IMG/VR virus record: IMGVR_UViG_3300037264_000238
Span: 1 to 47,922 of that record
Origin: a virus
Length of the DNA: 47,922 nucleotides
Reading direction: 5' to 3' (one strand)
Both the position numbers and the translations under genes were made by a program. Position 1 is the stretch's first letter, and the number at the start of each line of letters is the position of its first letter. The notes below the pieces were generated by a model, which had not been told where the DNA came from, made no database searches, and was given only the letters and a program-made list of their open reading frames with translations. Shown piece by piece: positions 16,528 to 25,046 of the stretch.

Positions 16528-19500
16528 ATGGCTATCGTTGACTATATGCGTAGGCAGCGGCAGGCCCAACAGCAGCCAGCAGGTGCGATACAAACACAGC
16601 CTGGTGATCCCAACTTTTCGCTTGCCACTAACCCTTCGTCTCAGGCGCAGTTCCCTGCTGCTGCTGGCGAATCCAGACTACAAGACGTTCAGGGCCGTGC
16701 TACCAACGCCCTTGGCAACGCCTATAATGCAGGCTACGACACGTCTGCCCCAGCTTTCGACCCTCTCAACGAGGCTTCACAGCAAGGGTTCACTCAACGT
16801 GCGTTAACCTTAGGCGAGGGCTTACTCGGCTGGATCGACGGCCCACGTCAAGCAGTGAACCTGCTCATACAGGACATTGCTGGTGGAGAACCAGAAGATT
16901 TACGCAACCCCAACTTCGGAGACTATTGGAACACTTTGTGGGGTGGCATGGAAGACGAGGAAGGCTTCATGCAGGAGACTGGCCTTAACCCTCGCAGTGG
17001 TTCGCATACTATCGACATGTTTGGATGGTCGCCTGAAGACGACTTCCTGGGCCGTGCGGCCCGTGGCGTGGTTGACTTCGGCTTCCAAATCCTTACCGAC
17101 CCTCTCACATATGTCACGTTTGGTTTGTCTGGCTTGGGGAAGAAGGCCGCGCAGGGCGCTGCCCGTGCCCTACAGAAGGAAAGTGTTGACGCTATCATGC
17201 CTATTTTAAAGTCGGGCATTGTGGACGATGCCGCCCTGGTAGGGTTGACCGACTATCAACGTTATCTTGTTAACAACATTGATGCGATCCAAGCAGAGTT
17301 CGGTAACGACATGTTGGGTTTTGTGGATAATTTGGGTGGTGATTTTGCTCCCGACGTGAAACGCGGTCTAAACCGTTACTTGGGTGAGGACGGTAACCCG
17401 TGGGCTAAAACCACTGAGTTAGCAATCGCTAACCGTATCGCCAACGAAGTCATGAAGCCTCTCATTGCCCGCAACTTTAGGGCCATCAACCCTCTAGCAA
17501 GGGCGGAACTACCCTTGTGGGCTAGGGGCGGTGCGCGTATCAGTATCCCGTTCACACAGAATAATCTGCGTCACGGAGCGCAGATTCCTGGTACGATAGG
17601 TGTTGGCAAATCCCTTATTGGCGATCCGCTGCGTGAGGTTAGCCGCAGGCTGAAAGCTTTCGGTCCCTATAACACTATGGCGAACAGGATTGAGTCCGCT
17701 AAGAACGCTATGGACCAGTGGCGCCCGCTACTTGAAGGTCTGAAAACTCCTGGTTCTGAGGGGATTGCTGGCTGGCAGTACCATATTGCTATGGACGCCT
17801 TGGATTCGATCCACAACCAGGGTGCTAAAGAGTTTATTACCGCCACTCTTGGAGCCAAGTTCAAAACCATAAGCGACCTGGCAGAGGGTGCTGGCCTTGA
17901 TATTTCAGAAGTCAACTCTCTTATCATGAACAGGTTGGAATCCGTTGACATTAATGGCGTTGCTCTCCGTCAGGCTGGTAAGCTGTTCGGCGAAGGTGGA
18001 GTAGGACAAGATTTGGCTGGCGACTGGGGGAGACTCTACCCTGACCTGGACAAGGAGGTTGATGGGGTTGCTGCGTTCCTTCGTGGAACATTCGACGAAT
18101 ACCACGAGAAACTGTCAATGCTCGACCCTCGCATCAAGGAAAGGTATATTGACGGGTATACCCCCCACAAAGGCACTAAGATTGGTGCTGGAATCTTGGA
18201 TGAGCTTGCCGTTAAGGGTGCTGCCCCGCCTAGGGGTGAATGGATTAACGCTCCTGATCCTGGTAGGGGACTTTTTGCTAGGCTGATTGCTGCTCGCGGT
18301 AAGGGCGGCAGGTTGGAGACAAGCATGGGTGCTGCCCGTTACATGAACGAACGTGAGATTGGTCGTCTACAGGCGCTTACTCTTTTGGATGATGGGGTCA
18401 TGTTGTTGGATCAGGAGTGGGCCGAGAACTTTCTGAGAACTCAGGCCCGCGGCCTGATGGTTGGTGGGGAAGTGAACATTAATGCTTTGGAGACTCGTTA
18501 TATTCCTGCTTCGAAGCTGAACGAAATACTTGAACCTGTTGTGCGGGAGCAGGCGAAACGGCATGGTGTCGTTATCCCTGGCGATTGGGATGGTAAGATT
18601 TTTTCGGAGGACCCGTTTGAGGTTGCTGCCGACTATGTTGGGAACATGGATGAGGCTATTCGTATGTTGACTGCTGTTGACACATTCCGCACTGCGGGGC
18701 TGGCTATGAACCATTCTACTGCTGTTGACGTGCAGGATGTTATTCAGAAACTTTTTGAGAACGTGGTAAAGCATACTGAGGCTGTTAGCGTCGCTAAATT
18801 TGGGCGCCCTGATCCTGACAATCATATGGCTCCTGTGTCCTGGTTGAAAACTATTGTCGATCCCGAGGATTGGGAGGCAGCTAAAGTTCGCGGAACTGGC
18901 CTAGAACCTGGGACCGACATTAACGCTGCAGCTTTAGCTGATGCTGACGATCCAGCCTTGCGGCCGCTCACTGTTAAAAAGGCTGAATACGATAAAGGTT
19001 TGGAAGTTGGAAGTAGAAAGATTTCTGATGCTGTGTATGGTACTAGGGAAGAATTTCAAGCATCTGTTCAGACCGAAGGCGTACGGGTTCCTCTTAATGT
19101 TGGGATAACTCCGTCTGGTAATGTGATTCTGATTGACGGTCACAACAGGCTGCTCGCTGCTGAGGCAGCAGGATTAGAGGAAATGCCTGTTCGTATCACT
19201 ATGATGTCGGGCGAGGACGAACTGGCTGAGGCTACTGGTGTAAACGTTTCTCACTACATGAAAAAGAATTTGGAAGAAAGCGAATCTGATCTTGGGTCTG
19301 TCGTAGACAAGGTTACGGGCAGACCGCTCGTTCCTGGTACTGGTAGGCTTACTCTTGCCGAAGCTTTCAACATTCTCCCCTGGGACCCGTCCCCGTTTAT
19401 CACTCAGAAAAACATTCTTAAAGGTTCAATGGCCCTCGGCAACGCCGACATACCGTTAAACGTGCAGAGCGCACTACGCAAAGCAGGAATCAGCACCAAA

Positions 19501-21591
19501 GATATTGGTGAGGCCAGGAACATGTTGCAAATGGCCAAGATGAGTCGAGCCGAATTCTTAAAACTAAGCCCTCTAGCCCAAAGCCCCAGGCTTATGAGCG
19601 TGCCGCTCGAAGGGACAAACATGCGGGTTACCGTGAACGCTGCGGAAGAACTCGAAATTACTTTTAAACCTGGTATGGACATGACTGAACGACGCATCGC
19701 GCTAGAAGATGCTATTCTTAAACTTGATTCTGAATTGAAGTCTGGCATTCTTAAAGGCAAGCTCACAAACAAGGGCATGCGAGATTTGGCTAGTAAAACT
19801 GTGGACGAAACTACTAGCCGCGTACTATACCGCTACCTGAACAGGAAGCTGGCTGCCCTACCCCCTTCCGTGTCAGAGTGGATTACTAAAGACCCTGCCG
19901 AACTGGTGCAAACCCGTGCACTGTTCGACACTTTCGAGGACGAACTCAATTATGTTGTCACGAATTATGCTGCCTTGCAGACTAGAAGCGGCCAACTCGT
20001 AACCGATTCGGCGCAGCTTAAATTGCTCGGCAACACTGAGCTAGAAAACAGGCTACGAATACTACGTGATTCCGCCGACCAACTAGGCGATGCAGGATAT
20101 GATACTGCTGCCAAACTGATGCGTGGCATAGACGATTTCACAAGCGTCGCTGACCCTGGCTTTGTCAGTCCAAGCATGTTCGCCCTGGCAGGCCCCGCAG
20201 TAGACGACGTTGTGCTCCAAAAGGACCTTGCAATGTTCCTGCGCAACGTGGCGCGCAACTCTGCCATGATGTACACTCCTGAAGGTATTGCTGCTGCTAA
20301 GACCGCTACTAGGAACGGCCTGCGCTGGTGGAGGGCTATGGCCACTATTGCCAGACCGTCCTTCCATATCCGCAACCTTGTTGGTGGTGCTTGGATGAAC
20401 CTTGTTCATGGCGTGCAGAACTCTAACTATGCTATGGTGGCGCACGGTGCGCCGAAGGTCCGTGCCGCCCTGCGTGCTGGAAAAACCTTGGACCAGGCTT
20501 TCGACACGCTCCCCGCTGATGCGAGAGAAGTGTTCCGTGCCGCCTGGGAAGACGATATCATGTCAGGGTTTGCGAGCACCGAATTTAGGAAGCTTACTGC
20601 TGGTCAGAAACGTGAGAAGCTGGCTTGGATGAAAGTGTGGGATGTGGACGATTTTGTTCTCACCCGCATGGGTGGACGCTTCATGGAGAGCATCGAGGAC
20701 TTGCTGCGTGTGTCGCTGTATGCCCGCTATTTTGATCCTGCCAAGCCTGCCACGCGATCAATGGCGAAGGATATGGTGAACGCTACTCATTTCGACTACG
20801 TGAACCTTACTCCTATGGAGACTAGACTAAAATCGTGGATACCGTTTTTCGTGTGGACTCGGCGTAACCTGCCCCGTCAAATACAGCTTGCCGTGGAGAA
20901 CCCCCGCTACGTGCAGAAGTATCGGGCCATGATGCAGAGCATGAACGATAACCTGGGTGGAGACGAGAACGCTCTCATGCCTGAGGGGGATTCGTTTTCT
21001 GCTCATGCTGCAGGCACTGACTATTTCGTTAACCCCAACACTCCGTTTTGGGCGAGAGTCATGATCGACCCCGATCTTCCTATTGCTGATCTTATTAGCT
21101 TGCCTACGCCTGGTATCGACAACCTTGTTGACTATGCCAACGATTTGCTTGGCCCCCACGTTTCAACGCTTGTTAATGTGAACGAGCAGCGGGACTTCGG
21201 GGATGTGAACGCCCCCGCACCCTTCAACGCTATCCTGAAAAGCTTGGCGGCTGTGGGTTTGTATGATGAGACTATGGATGGTGATGTGCGCATACCATAT
21301 TTCATGCGCAGCATCTTGGAGACCGCCCTGCCGTTCGGCAGGGAAGTGATTGACCCTCTGACTGGTGGTCCTTCTGATCCTAACAGGCAGCAGAGGCTCG
21401 GCATTAAAGAGGATGATAACACTTTGACTTCGATCATGAAGAACATAGCTGGCGTAGGGTTGAGTGGGCTGGGAGTTAAACTTACCACGCCTGCTGATGT
21501 TCGTGGCGTCGCTGCCCGCACCAACGAGGAATTGGATCAACTCATACAAGAACTGAGGTTGCAGGGTGCTTTCCCTGCAAGCGAAGGCTAG
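16528..21591 (+). CDS. Large internal virion (ejection) protein with embedded ParB-like domain
   Basis: A 1,687-residue protein, the largest of the genome, in the T7 gp16-like position after the medium internal protein. It is mostly helical with Gln-rich N-terminus. Residues about 811-895 carry a ParB/sulfiredoxin-type motif: a loading segment, PLNVGITPSGNVILIDGHNR with IDGHNR at 869-874, then LLAAEAAG. The C-terminal part contains hydrophobic or amphipathic segments suited to membrane passage (LKSWIPFFVWTRRNLP). It is presumed to be ejected into the host with the DNA. No RNA polymerase motifs were spotted. Confidence 0.8.
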   Translation: MAIVDYMRRQRQAQQQPAGAIQTQPGDPNFSLATNPSSQAQFPAAAGESRLQDVQGRATNALGNAYNAGYDTSAPAFDPLNEASQQGFTQRALTLGEGLLGWIDGPRQAVNLLIQDIAGGEPEDLRNPNFGDYWNTLWGGMEDEEGFMQETGLNPRSGSHTIDMFGWSPEDDFLGRAARGVVDFGFQILTDPLTYVTFGLSGLGKKAAQGAARALQKESVDAIMPILKSGIVDDAALVGLTDYQRYLVNNIDAIQAEFGNDMLGFVDNLGGDFAPDVKRGLNRYLGEDGNPWAKTTELAIANRIANEVMKPLIARNFRAINPLARAELPLWARGGARISIPFTQNNLRHGAQIPGTIGVGKSLIGDPLREVSRRLKAFGPYNTMANRIESAKNAMDQWRPLLEGLKTPGSEGIAGWQYHIAMDALDSIHNQGAKEFITATLGAKFKTISDLAEGAGLDISEVNSLIMNRLESVDINGVALRQAGKLFGEGGVGQDLAGDWGRLYPDLDKEVDGVAAFLRGTFDEYHEKLSMLDPRIKERYIDGYTPHKGTKIGAGILDELAVKGAAPPRGEWINAPDPGRGLFARLIAARGKGGRLETSMGAARYMNEREIGRLQALTLLDDGVMLLDQEWAENFLRTQARGLMVGGEVNINALETRYIPASKLNEILEPVVREQAKRHGVVIPGDWDGKIFSEDPFEVAADYVGNMDEAIRMLTAVDTFRTAGLAMNHSTAVDVQDVIQKLFENVVKHTEAVSVAKFGRPDPDNHMAPVSWLKTIVDPEDWEAAKVRGTGLEPGTDINAAALADADDPALRPLTVKKAEYDKGLEVGSRKISDAVYGTREEFQASVQTEGVRVPLNVGITPSGNVILIDGHNRLLAAEAAGLEEMPVRITMMSGEDELAEATGVNVSHYMKKNLEESESDLGSVVDKVTGRPLVPGTGRLTLAEAFNILPWDPSPFITQKNILKGSMALGNADIPLNVQSALRKAGISTKDIGEARNMLQMAKMSRAEFLKLSPLAQSPRLMSVPLEGTNMRVTVNAAEELEITFKPGMDMTERRIALEDAILKLDSELKSGILKGKLTNKGMRDLASKTVDETTSRVLYRYLNRKLAALPPSVSEWITKDPAELVQTRALFDTFEDELNYVVTNYAALQTRSGQLVTDSAQLKLLGNTELENRLRILRDSADQLGDAGYDTAAKLMRGIDDFTSVADPGFVSPSMFALAGPAVDDVVLQKDLAMFLRNVARNSAMMYTPEGIAAAKTATRNGLRWWRAMATIARPSFHIRNLVGGAWMNLVHGVQNSNYAMVAHGAPKVRAALRAGKTLDQAFDTLPADAREVFRAAWEDDIMSGFASTEFRKLTAGQKREKLAWMKVWDVDDFVLTRMGGRFMESIEDLLRVSLYARYFDPAKPATRSMAKDMVNATHFDYVNLTPMETRLKSWIPFFVWTRRNLPRQIQLAVENPRYVQKYRAMMQSMNDNLGGDENALMPEGDSFSAHAAGTDYFVNPNTPFWARVMIDPDLPIADLISLPTPGIDNLVDYANDLLGPHVSTLVNVNEQRDFGDVNAPAPFNAILKSLAAVGLYDETMDGDVRIPYFMRSILETALPFGREVIDPLTGGPSDPNRQQRLGIKEDDNTLTSIMKNIAGVGLSGLGVKLTTPADVRGVAARTNEELDQLIQELRLQGAFPASEG

Positions 21592-21592
21592 T

Positions 21593-21616
21593 TAATACAA
21601 AAACATACATATAATG
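21593..21616 (+). promoter_or_regulatory. Phage promoter-like motif (P6)
   Basis: TAATAC (21593-21598), 9-base A-rich spacer, CATATAATG (21608-21616), followed by ACAGGAG and ATG 21632. It precedes the lysis-type genes. Confidence 0.5.
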
Positions 21617-21631
21617 AACAGGAGATTGTGA

Positions 21632-21841
21632 ATGGCTAAAAAGAAAAAGGATATAGGTGACCTGCTCCGCGGCTGGGGCGAAGACCTGGGGGTTATTGAG
21701 ACGACGACTACGGTTGCGCGTCCCGCACCCGTGGTCAGGTATAGTGGTCCCAAACCTGGTTCGGCGCCTTGGCGTAAGCAACGTAAGAACGCTAAGCTTA
21801 TGCCCCGCGAGAAGCGGCGTAAGCGTAAGCTGGACTACTAA
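21632..21841 (+). CDS. Small basic protein
   Basis: A 69-residue protein with Lys-rich ends (MAKKKKD and REKRRKRKLDY) and a Pro/Gly middle. ACAGGAG is placed about eight bases before ATG. The next gene starts on its stop codon. Unrecognised. Nucleic-acid or membrane-surface binding is possible from charge alone. Confidence 0.6.
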   Translation: MAKKKKDIGDLLRGWGEDLGVIETTTTVARPAPVVRYSGPKPGSAPWRKQRKNAKLMPREKRRKRKLDY

Positions 21842-22386
21842 TGACCCCTGAGCTTAAAGCAGCTTTGGACGATTTGCAGGCAGCATTGCCCAACGAGTTC
21901 GCCCAGGTTGTTCATGTTGGCGTGACGAACTGTCGTCACAAAAACAATGACGACGACCAACCTTGGTCGGAGCATGCGTGGTCTAATGCTGCTGACCTAA
22001 TGCTGACTACTGGTGCTCCCGCAACAGGATCAGCTAAGCTTGCGGGCGACAGGCTTGCAGCCTACATGCGGTCGCGGCCCGACCTGTGGTCGGAGGTTTT
22101 CTGGCAGATAGCTGCACATTATAACCATCCGCATGGTACTGCTGCGCCTAGAAAGAATTTTGATAACGAACAAATACCGCCTTGTGCGGGGGAAGAAGAT
22201 AATGATATGGCTATTTTGACCGATGCGGAACAGAAAGAACTGCAAGAGTTTCTTGCAAACCTTAAAGCTATCAACTCTAACGTTGATTTTGTGACCTTTT
22301 TGATTCCGTGGTACCGCCTCTGGCGGAGCTACAAGCCTGAGCAGTTCATCAGCAATGATGCAACTGTTAACATAAAGGAGGTATAA
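21841..22386 (+). CDS. M15-like peptidase (probable endolysin)
   Basis: A 181-residue protein. The segment SEHAWSNAADL (43-53) fits the S-x-H-x-x-(G/S)-x-A-x-D zinc signature of M15/extensin-like peptidases (H45, D52). HYNHPH (93-98) would supply the third ligand. Such enzymes cut peptidoglycan stem peptides. The C-terminal 60 residues are helical and amphipathic (FVTFLIPWYRLW), perhaps a membrane or cell-wall contact. It overlaps the basic gene (TAATG) and a probable holin follows, which supports a lysis role. Confidence 0.65.
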   Translation: MTPELKAALDDLQAALPNEFAQVVHVGVTNCRHKNNDDDQPWSEHAWSNAADLMLTTGAPATGSAKLAGDRLAAYMRSRPDLWSEVFWQIAAHYNHPHGTAAPRKNFDNEQIPPCAGEEDNDMAILTDAEQKELQEFLANLKAINSNVDFVTFLIPWYRLWRSYKPEQFISNDATVNIKEV

Positions 22387-22583
22387 TGGACTGGAAGAAT
22401 GTTCTTACACGAGGACTTTGGACTGCTGCCCAAGCATTTGTTGCTGTGTTTTCTATAGCACAGATTGCTGATGTCGAAGGGCTTAGGTCTGCTGCGGCTG
22501 CAGGTGGAGCCGCGGCTCTGGCTGCTGCGTTGTCATTTATTAAGACAACCATAGCCGAGTATTTGGCAAGCAAGCAAGTCTAG
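22386..22583 (+). CDS. Probable holin
   Basis: A 65-residue protein with two hydrophobic segments (about 11-28, and an Ala/Gly-rich one at 35-56) and a charged C-terminus, as in r1t-type small holins. It has a strong AAAGGAGG site, overlaps the preceding enzyme gene, and precedes another small membrane protein. Holins time lysis by permeabilising the inner membrane. Confidence 0.7.
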   Translation: MDWKNVLTRGLWTAAQAFVAVFSIAQIADVEGLRSAAAAGGAAALAAALSFIKTTIAEYLASKQV

Positions 22584-22587
22584 GATT

Positions 22588-22761
22588 ATGTCTGAGTTGC
22601 AGGACGACTATGAGGGCTACACTCTACGCGAGATAGCTATTAAAACTTACGAGAAGGTTCTTGTCATTGAACGGGAAATACCTCACTTTGTTACATGGCC
22701 CAAATTGGGCGCTGCTGCAGCTACTATTGCTGGTATTGTAATTGCGATCATTAAATTATAA
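22588..22761 (+). CDS. Small single-pass membrane protein (XhlA-like)
   Basis: A 57-residue protein. A charged amphipathic N-terminal helix (LREIAIKTYEKVLVIEREI) is followed by one C-terminal membrane segment (LGAAAATIAGIVIAIIKL). This is the plan of haemolysin XhlA-like or accessory holin proteins. Lies four bases after the holin. Confidence 0.6.
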   Translation: MSELQDDYEGYTLREIAIKTYEKVLVIEREIPHFVTWPKLGAAAATIAGIVIAIIKL

Positions 22762-22782
22762 TACACTTATAACTATATAGTG
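22759..22782 (+). promoter_or_regulatory. Phage promoter-like motif (P7)
   Basis: TAATAC (22759-22764), 9-base spacer, TATATAGTG (22774-22782), then AAGGAA. It is nearly identical to the leftward copy at 191-214. It drives the last + strand gene across a leader of about 140 bases. Confidence 0.6.
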
Positions 22783-22863
22783 AAGGAATATTTTTTATTT
22801 CTCACAGATTTATGAGGGCAACAAAACGTCCTCTAAGCAACCCGTGATGCTCGGTGCTAAGTA

Positions 22864-22935
22864 ATGGAGGATGAGAAACGAATAGTTCGATCTCTTCTTC
22901 CACAAATGTATAAAGGAGGAAATTATGCCTATTAG
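22864..22935 (+). CDS. Possible 23-residue leader peptide
   Basis: A short ORF in the leader between promoter P7 and the final + strand gene, overlapping that gene's start by 11 bases. Product begins MEDEKRIVRSLLPQMYKGG. There is no clear ribosome site. It may be chance. Confidence 0.25.
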   Translation: MEDEKRIVRSLLPQMYKGGNYAY

Positions 22936-23737
22936 AATGCCAAATGCGTTCGGATCACTTCCGTTCAACAAGCTTGACTCTATTGATTCTATCACTCTTC
23001 ATGATGATTTTATTAATGGTGCTCTGCTCGCCGACCTGGTAGACGGCACAGGGGTCTTGTACCTCGGTGACTACGACTGGTTCGGCACCGAGATCGCTGG
23101 GGCGGCTGTTTCCAACGTAACGAAAGTTACTGCGGTTGCTGACCATCCTGGTGTTATCGCGTTGAACGTGGGTGCCACTTCGCCTGCTGACGGTGATGCT
23201 GCTGCATTGCAGTTTGGCCGTGATGGTGCGTCTGTTCAGGAGTCAGTGATTTTTGACTCTAACGGTGTTTACATCGCTATGGTCTTGCGTCTCCCCGACG
23301 TGGATGCTCAAAAAACAGAGTTCGGCTTTTGCGGTCAGGCTCCTGCCGCCGTAAACTCGTCTGCTCTGGACATTGTTGCATGGGTTTGGGACCCTGAGGA
23401 TGCCGTCAACGTTGGCGACGAATTTTGGATCGCACAGGTCAACGGCGCTGGCACCGACACTGAGGAAGCGACTTCGCTCGCCTACGTGCAGAACGATTGG
23501 GTGTTGCTGGAAATTGCTGTGGACGACACGTCCGCGGTCTTCCGTATCACTACTGAGGATGGTAGCGATACTATCAACATTGTTGATACTGCCACAATAC
23601 CAATCGTGGGGATGCGTCCCTACGTTAACGTTGAAAACGTTGGCAATGCTGAGGAACTGGTAGCCATCGACTCGTTCCAAATCCGCTATTTGCGGAGGAA
23701 CACGCCGTATGGTACTTCAGGTTACCTTGGTGCGTAA
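22925..23737 (+). CDS. Putative virion protein, last + strand gene
   Basis: A 270-residue, acidic, beta-rich protein with its own promoter motif and a strong AAAGGAGG site. It reads like a jelly-roll or lectin-type domain: YDWFGTEIAG, then VYIAMVLRLPDV, VLLEIAVDDTSAVFRI and IDSFQIRYLRR. Such folds occur in minor capsid and receptor-binding proteins. I do not recognise the family. It is followed by the terminator at the convergence point. Confidence 0.6.
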   Translation: MPIRMPNAFGSLPFNKLDSIDSITLHDDFINGALLADLVDGTGVLYLGDYDWFGTEIAGAAVSNVTKVTAVADHPGVIALNVGATSPADGDAAALQFGRDGASVQESVIFDSNGVYIAMVLRLPDVDAQKTEFGFCGQAPAAVNSSALDIVAWVWDPEDAVNVGDEFWIAQVNGAGTDTEEATSLAYVQNDWVLLEIAVDDTSAVFRITTEDGSDTINIVDTATIPIVGMRPYVNVENVGNAEELVAIDSFQIRYLRRNTPYGTSGYLGA

Positions 23738-23763
23738 CGCCTAAGTTAATATTACCTTTGGGT

Positions 23764-23796
23764 AAAGCAAAGCCCCCTTTCGGGGGCTTTCGCTTT
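23764..23796. terminator. Bidirectional hairpin terminator between convergent blocks
   Basis: AAAGCCCCC (23769-23777), a TTTC loop and GGGGGCTTT (23782-23790), extended by outer AAAGC/GCTTT arms. A- and T-rich flanks on both sides let it work in either direction. It lies between the last + strand and the last - strand genes. Confidence 0.85.
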
Positions 23797-23850
23797 GATC
23801 TGGTCTCGATTTTAGTTGAGGTTAGTTAGTGTTGAACTATCCCCCTTCCT

Positions 23851-24363
23851 TTAATGTTTGCGGTATGCTTCAACCCTGAACAGGAGGGGAGTCTCATAAG
23901 AGAAACTCCGCCCCAATTCGTAATATATGATTTCGTAGTCAAAGTCTAGGAGCTTCTGCAGAAAAACCTCAGGGTTAATGGGGCGACGATAGTGGGAACC
24001 GTCTAACTCGTCGCCTATGGCCCTGGCCTCCACGAACAGTTGGCCTTGCGTCCACTCTAATAGCTCGTCTTCCACTCTTTCTTCCACTGCATGCAGGAAC
24101 CATCGGGCATACACTGTGTCGGAGGGAAAGGACTCCCAACATTCGAAAAACGTTTCTGCTGTGAGATGGGAGAAGTTTGCGCCCTGGGGCGACATGGGGT
24201 CCACCCCTATGGCTTCAAGATAAGCAGTGTCCCGTCCATTACCACACCCAATATCGTAGACCCTGGTTCCTGTTATGCGGGGCCTAGCCCACTCTGCGAA
24301 CGGTGACGGTTCGTTCCTCTCAAACGTTTCATAAAACTTTTCCCAATACGCTTTATCTTTCAT
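23851..24363 (-). CDS. SAM-dependent methyltransferase-like protein
   Basis: A 170-residue protein (ATG 24363; the longer frame overlaps the neighbour). It shows class I methyltransferase motif I (VYDIGCGNGRDT, about 35-46) and the following acidic GVDPM turn. The remaining strands carry YARWFLHAV and QLFVEARAIGDE. The substrate cannot be read from sequence. Its neighbour is a sugar-phosphate transferase, so glycan or small-molecule methylation is one possibility. Last gene of the - strand convoy. Confidence 0.7.
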   Translation of the reverse strand: MKDKAYWEKFYETFERNEPSPFAEWARPRITGTRVYDIGCGNGRDTAYLEAIGVDPMSPQGANFSHLTAETFFECWESFPSDTVYARWFLHAVEERVEDELLEWTQGQLFVEARAIGDELDGSHYRRPINPEVFLQKLLDFDYEIIYYELGRSFSYETPLLFRVEAYRKH

Positions 24364-25045
24364 ATTGGCTCTTGTCGGGGAACAGTCTTTCAAGGAAAGC
24401 GTCCATGCTCGACAGTTTAAACGTCGAATCTAATGACGACAGGAAGTCGGCCCCTAAACTGACCAGCCGCTGCAAGTCAAGATTAGTAACGACTTTCACA
24501 TTATAGTTTAAGGGTACTGTTTTTCGTTGTTTCACTATGTTCCCGTAAACGGTATACCATCTGACAGGCTTCCCTTCGTCAAGGTCAACGGGTGCAGCCG
24601 ATCTGTCTATAACCATTGGGATATGGGCTTCGTAGCCGACAGGGTTTTGAACCCCCGCCGAAGTCAATATTTCCATTGTGTTTGCCATGACCACGCCCCA
24701 TTCGCCCGATTCGGGCGGTCTTCGTTCACACATTGCCGCCAAAGTATCATAGGAATGGTTGGCTAGGAACCGTTGCGGACGTAGAATATACATATCGTCT
24801 TCCATTAAATACACTTTTCTTGTCAGGAACGGTATGCTACACATCTGGATGAACGAAGAGTGGGTGCCCATCCACTTGTCTTCCATTTCTCTTGGAACCC
24901 AAACATAGTTATTGAGCCAAGCGGGAGGTGGCTCGAAACTCATAATGTAGACCTTCCCCACATGGGGCAGGTTTTTGAGGGTGCGCAGCGAATAGCGCAG
25001 TTCGTCTCCTGCGTCGGGACCAATATTATATACTACGTCTATCAT
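24353..25045 (-). CDS. Stealth-type sugar-phosphate transferase
   Basis: A 230-residue protein starting at ATG 25045 just after the previous stop (AGAAGAG upstream). It shows IDVVYNIG (2-9), ELRYSLRTLKNLP and VYLMEDDMYILRP, which correspond to the first conserved regions of the Stealth family of hexose-1-phosphoryl transferases (capsule polysaccharide synthesis). MEDD is the expected metal-binding acid cluster. It may modify host surface glycans, for example to exclude other phages. Overlaps the methyltransferase gene by 11 bases. Confidence 0.7.
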   Translation of the reverse strand: MIDVVYNIGPDAGDELRYSLRTLKNLPHVGKVYIMSFEPPPAWLNNYVWVPREMEDKWMGTHSSFIQMCSIPFLTRKVYLMEDDMYILRPQRFLANHSYDTLAAMCERRPPESGEWGVVMANTMEILTSAGVQNPVGYEAHIPMVIDRSAAPVDLDEGKPVRWYTVYGNIVKQRKTVPLNYNVKVVTNLDLQRLVSLGADFLSSLDSTFKLSSMDAFLERLFPDKSQYER

Positions 25046-25046
25046 C

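Noticed and set aside
16528-21591. Virion RNA polymerase (N4-like)
   Set aside because: Size and motif-type promoters made it worth considering, but no polymerase catalytic motifs were found, and the recognisable domain is ParB-like.
22810-22995. 61-codon - strand ORF at the last + strand gene start
   Set aside because: Runs against a strong AAAGGAGG start and has no ribosome site.
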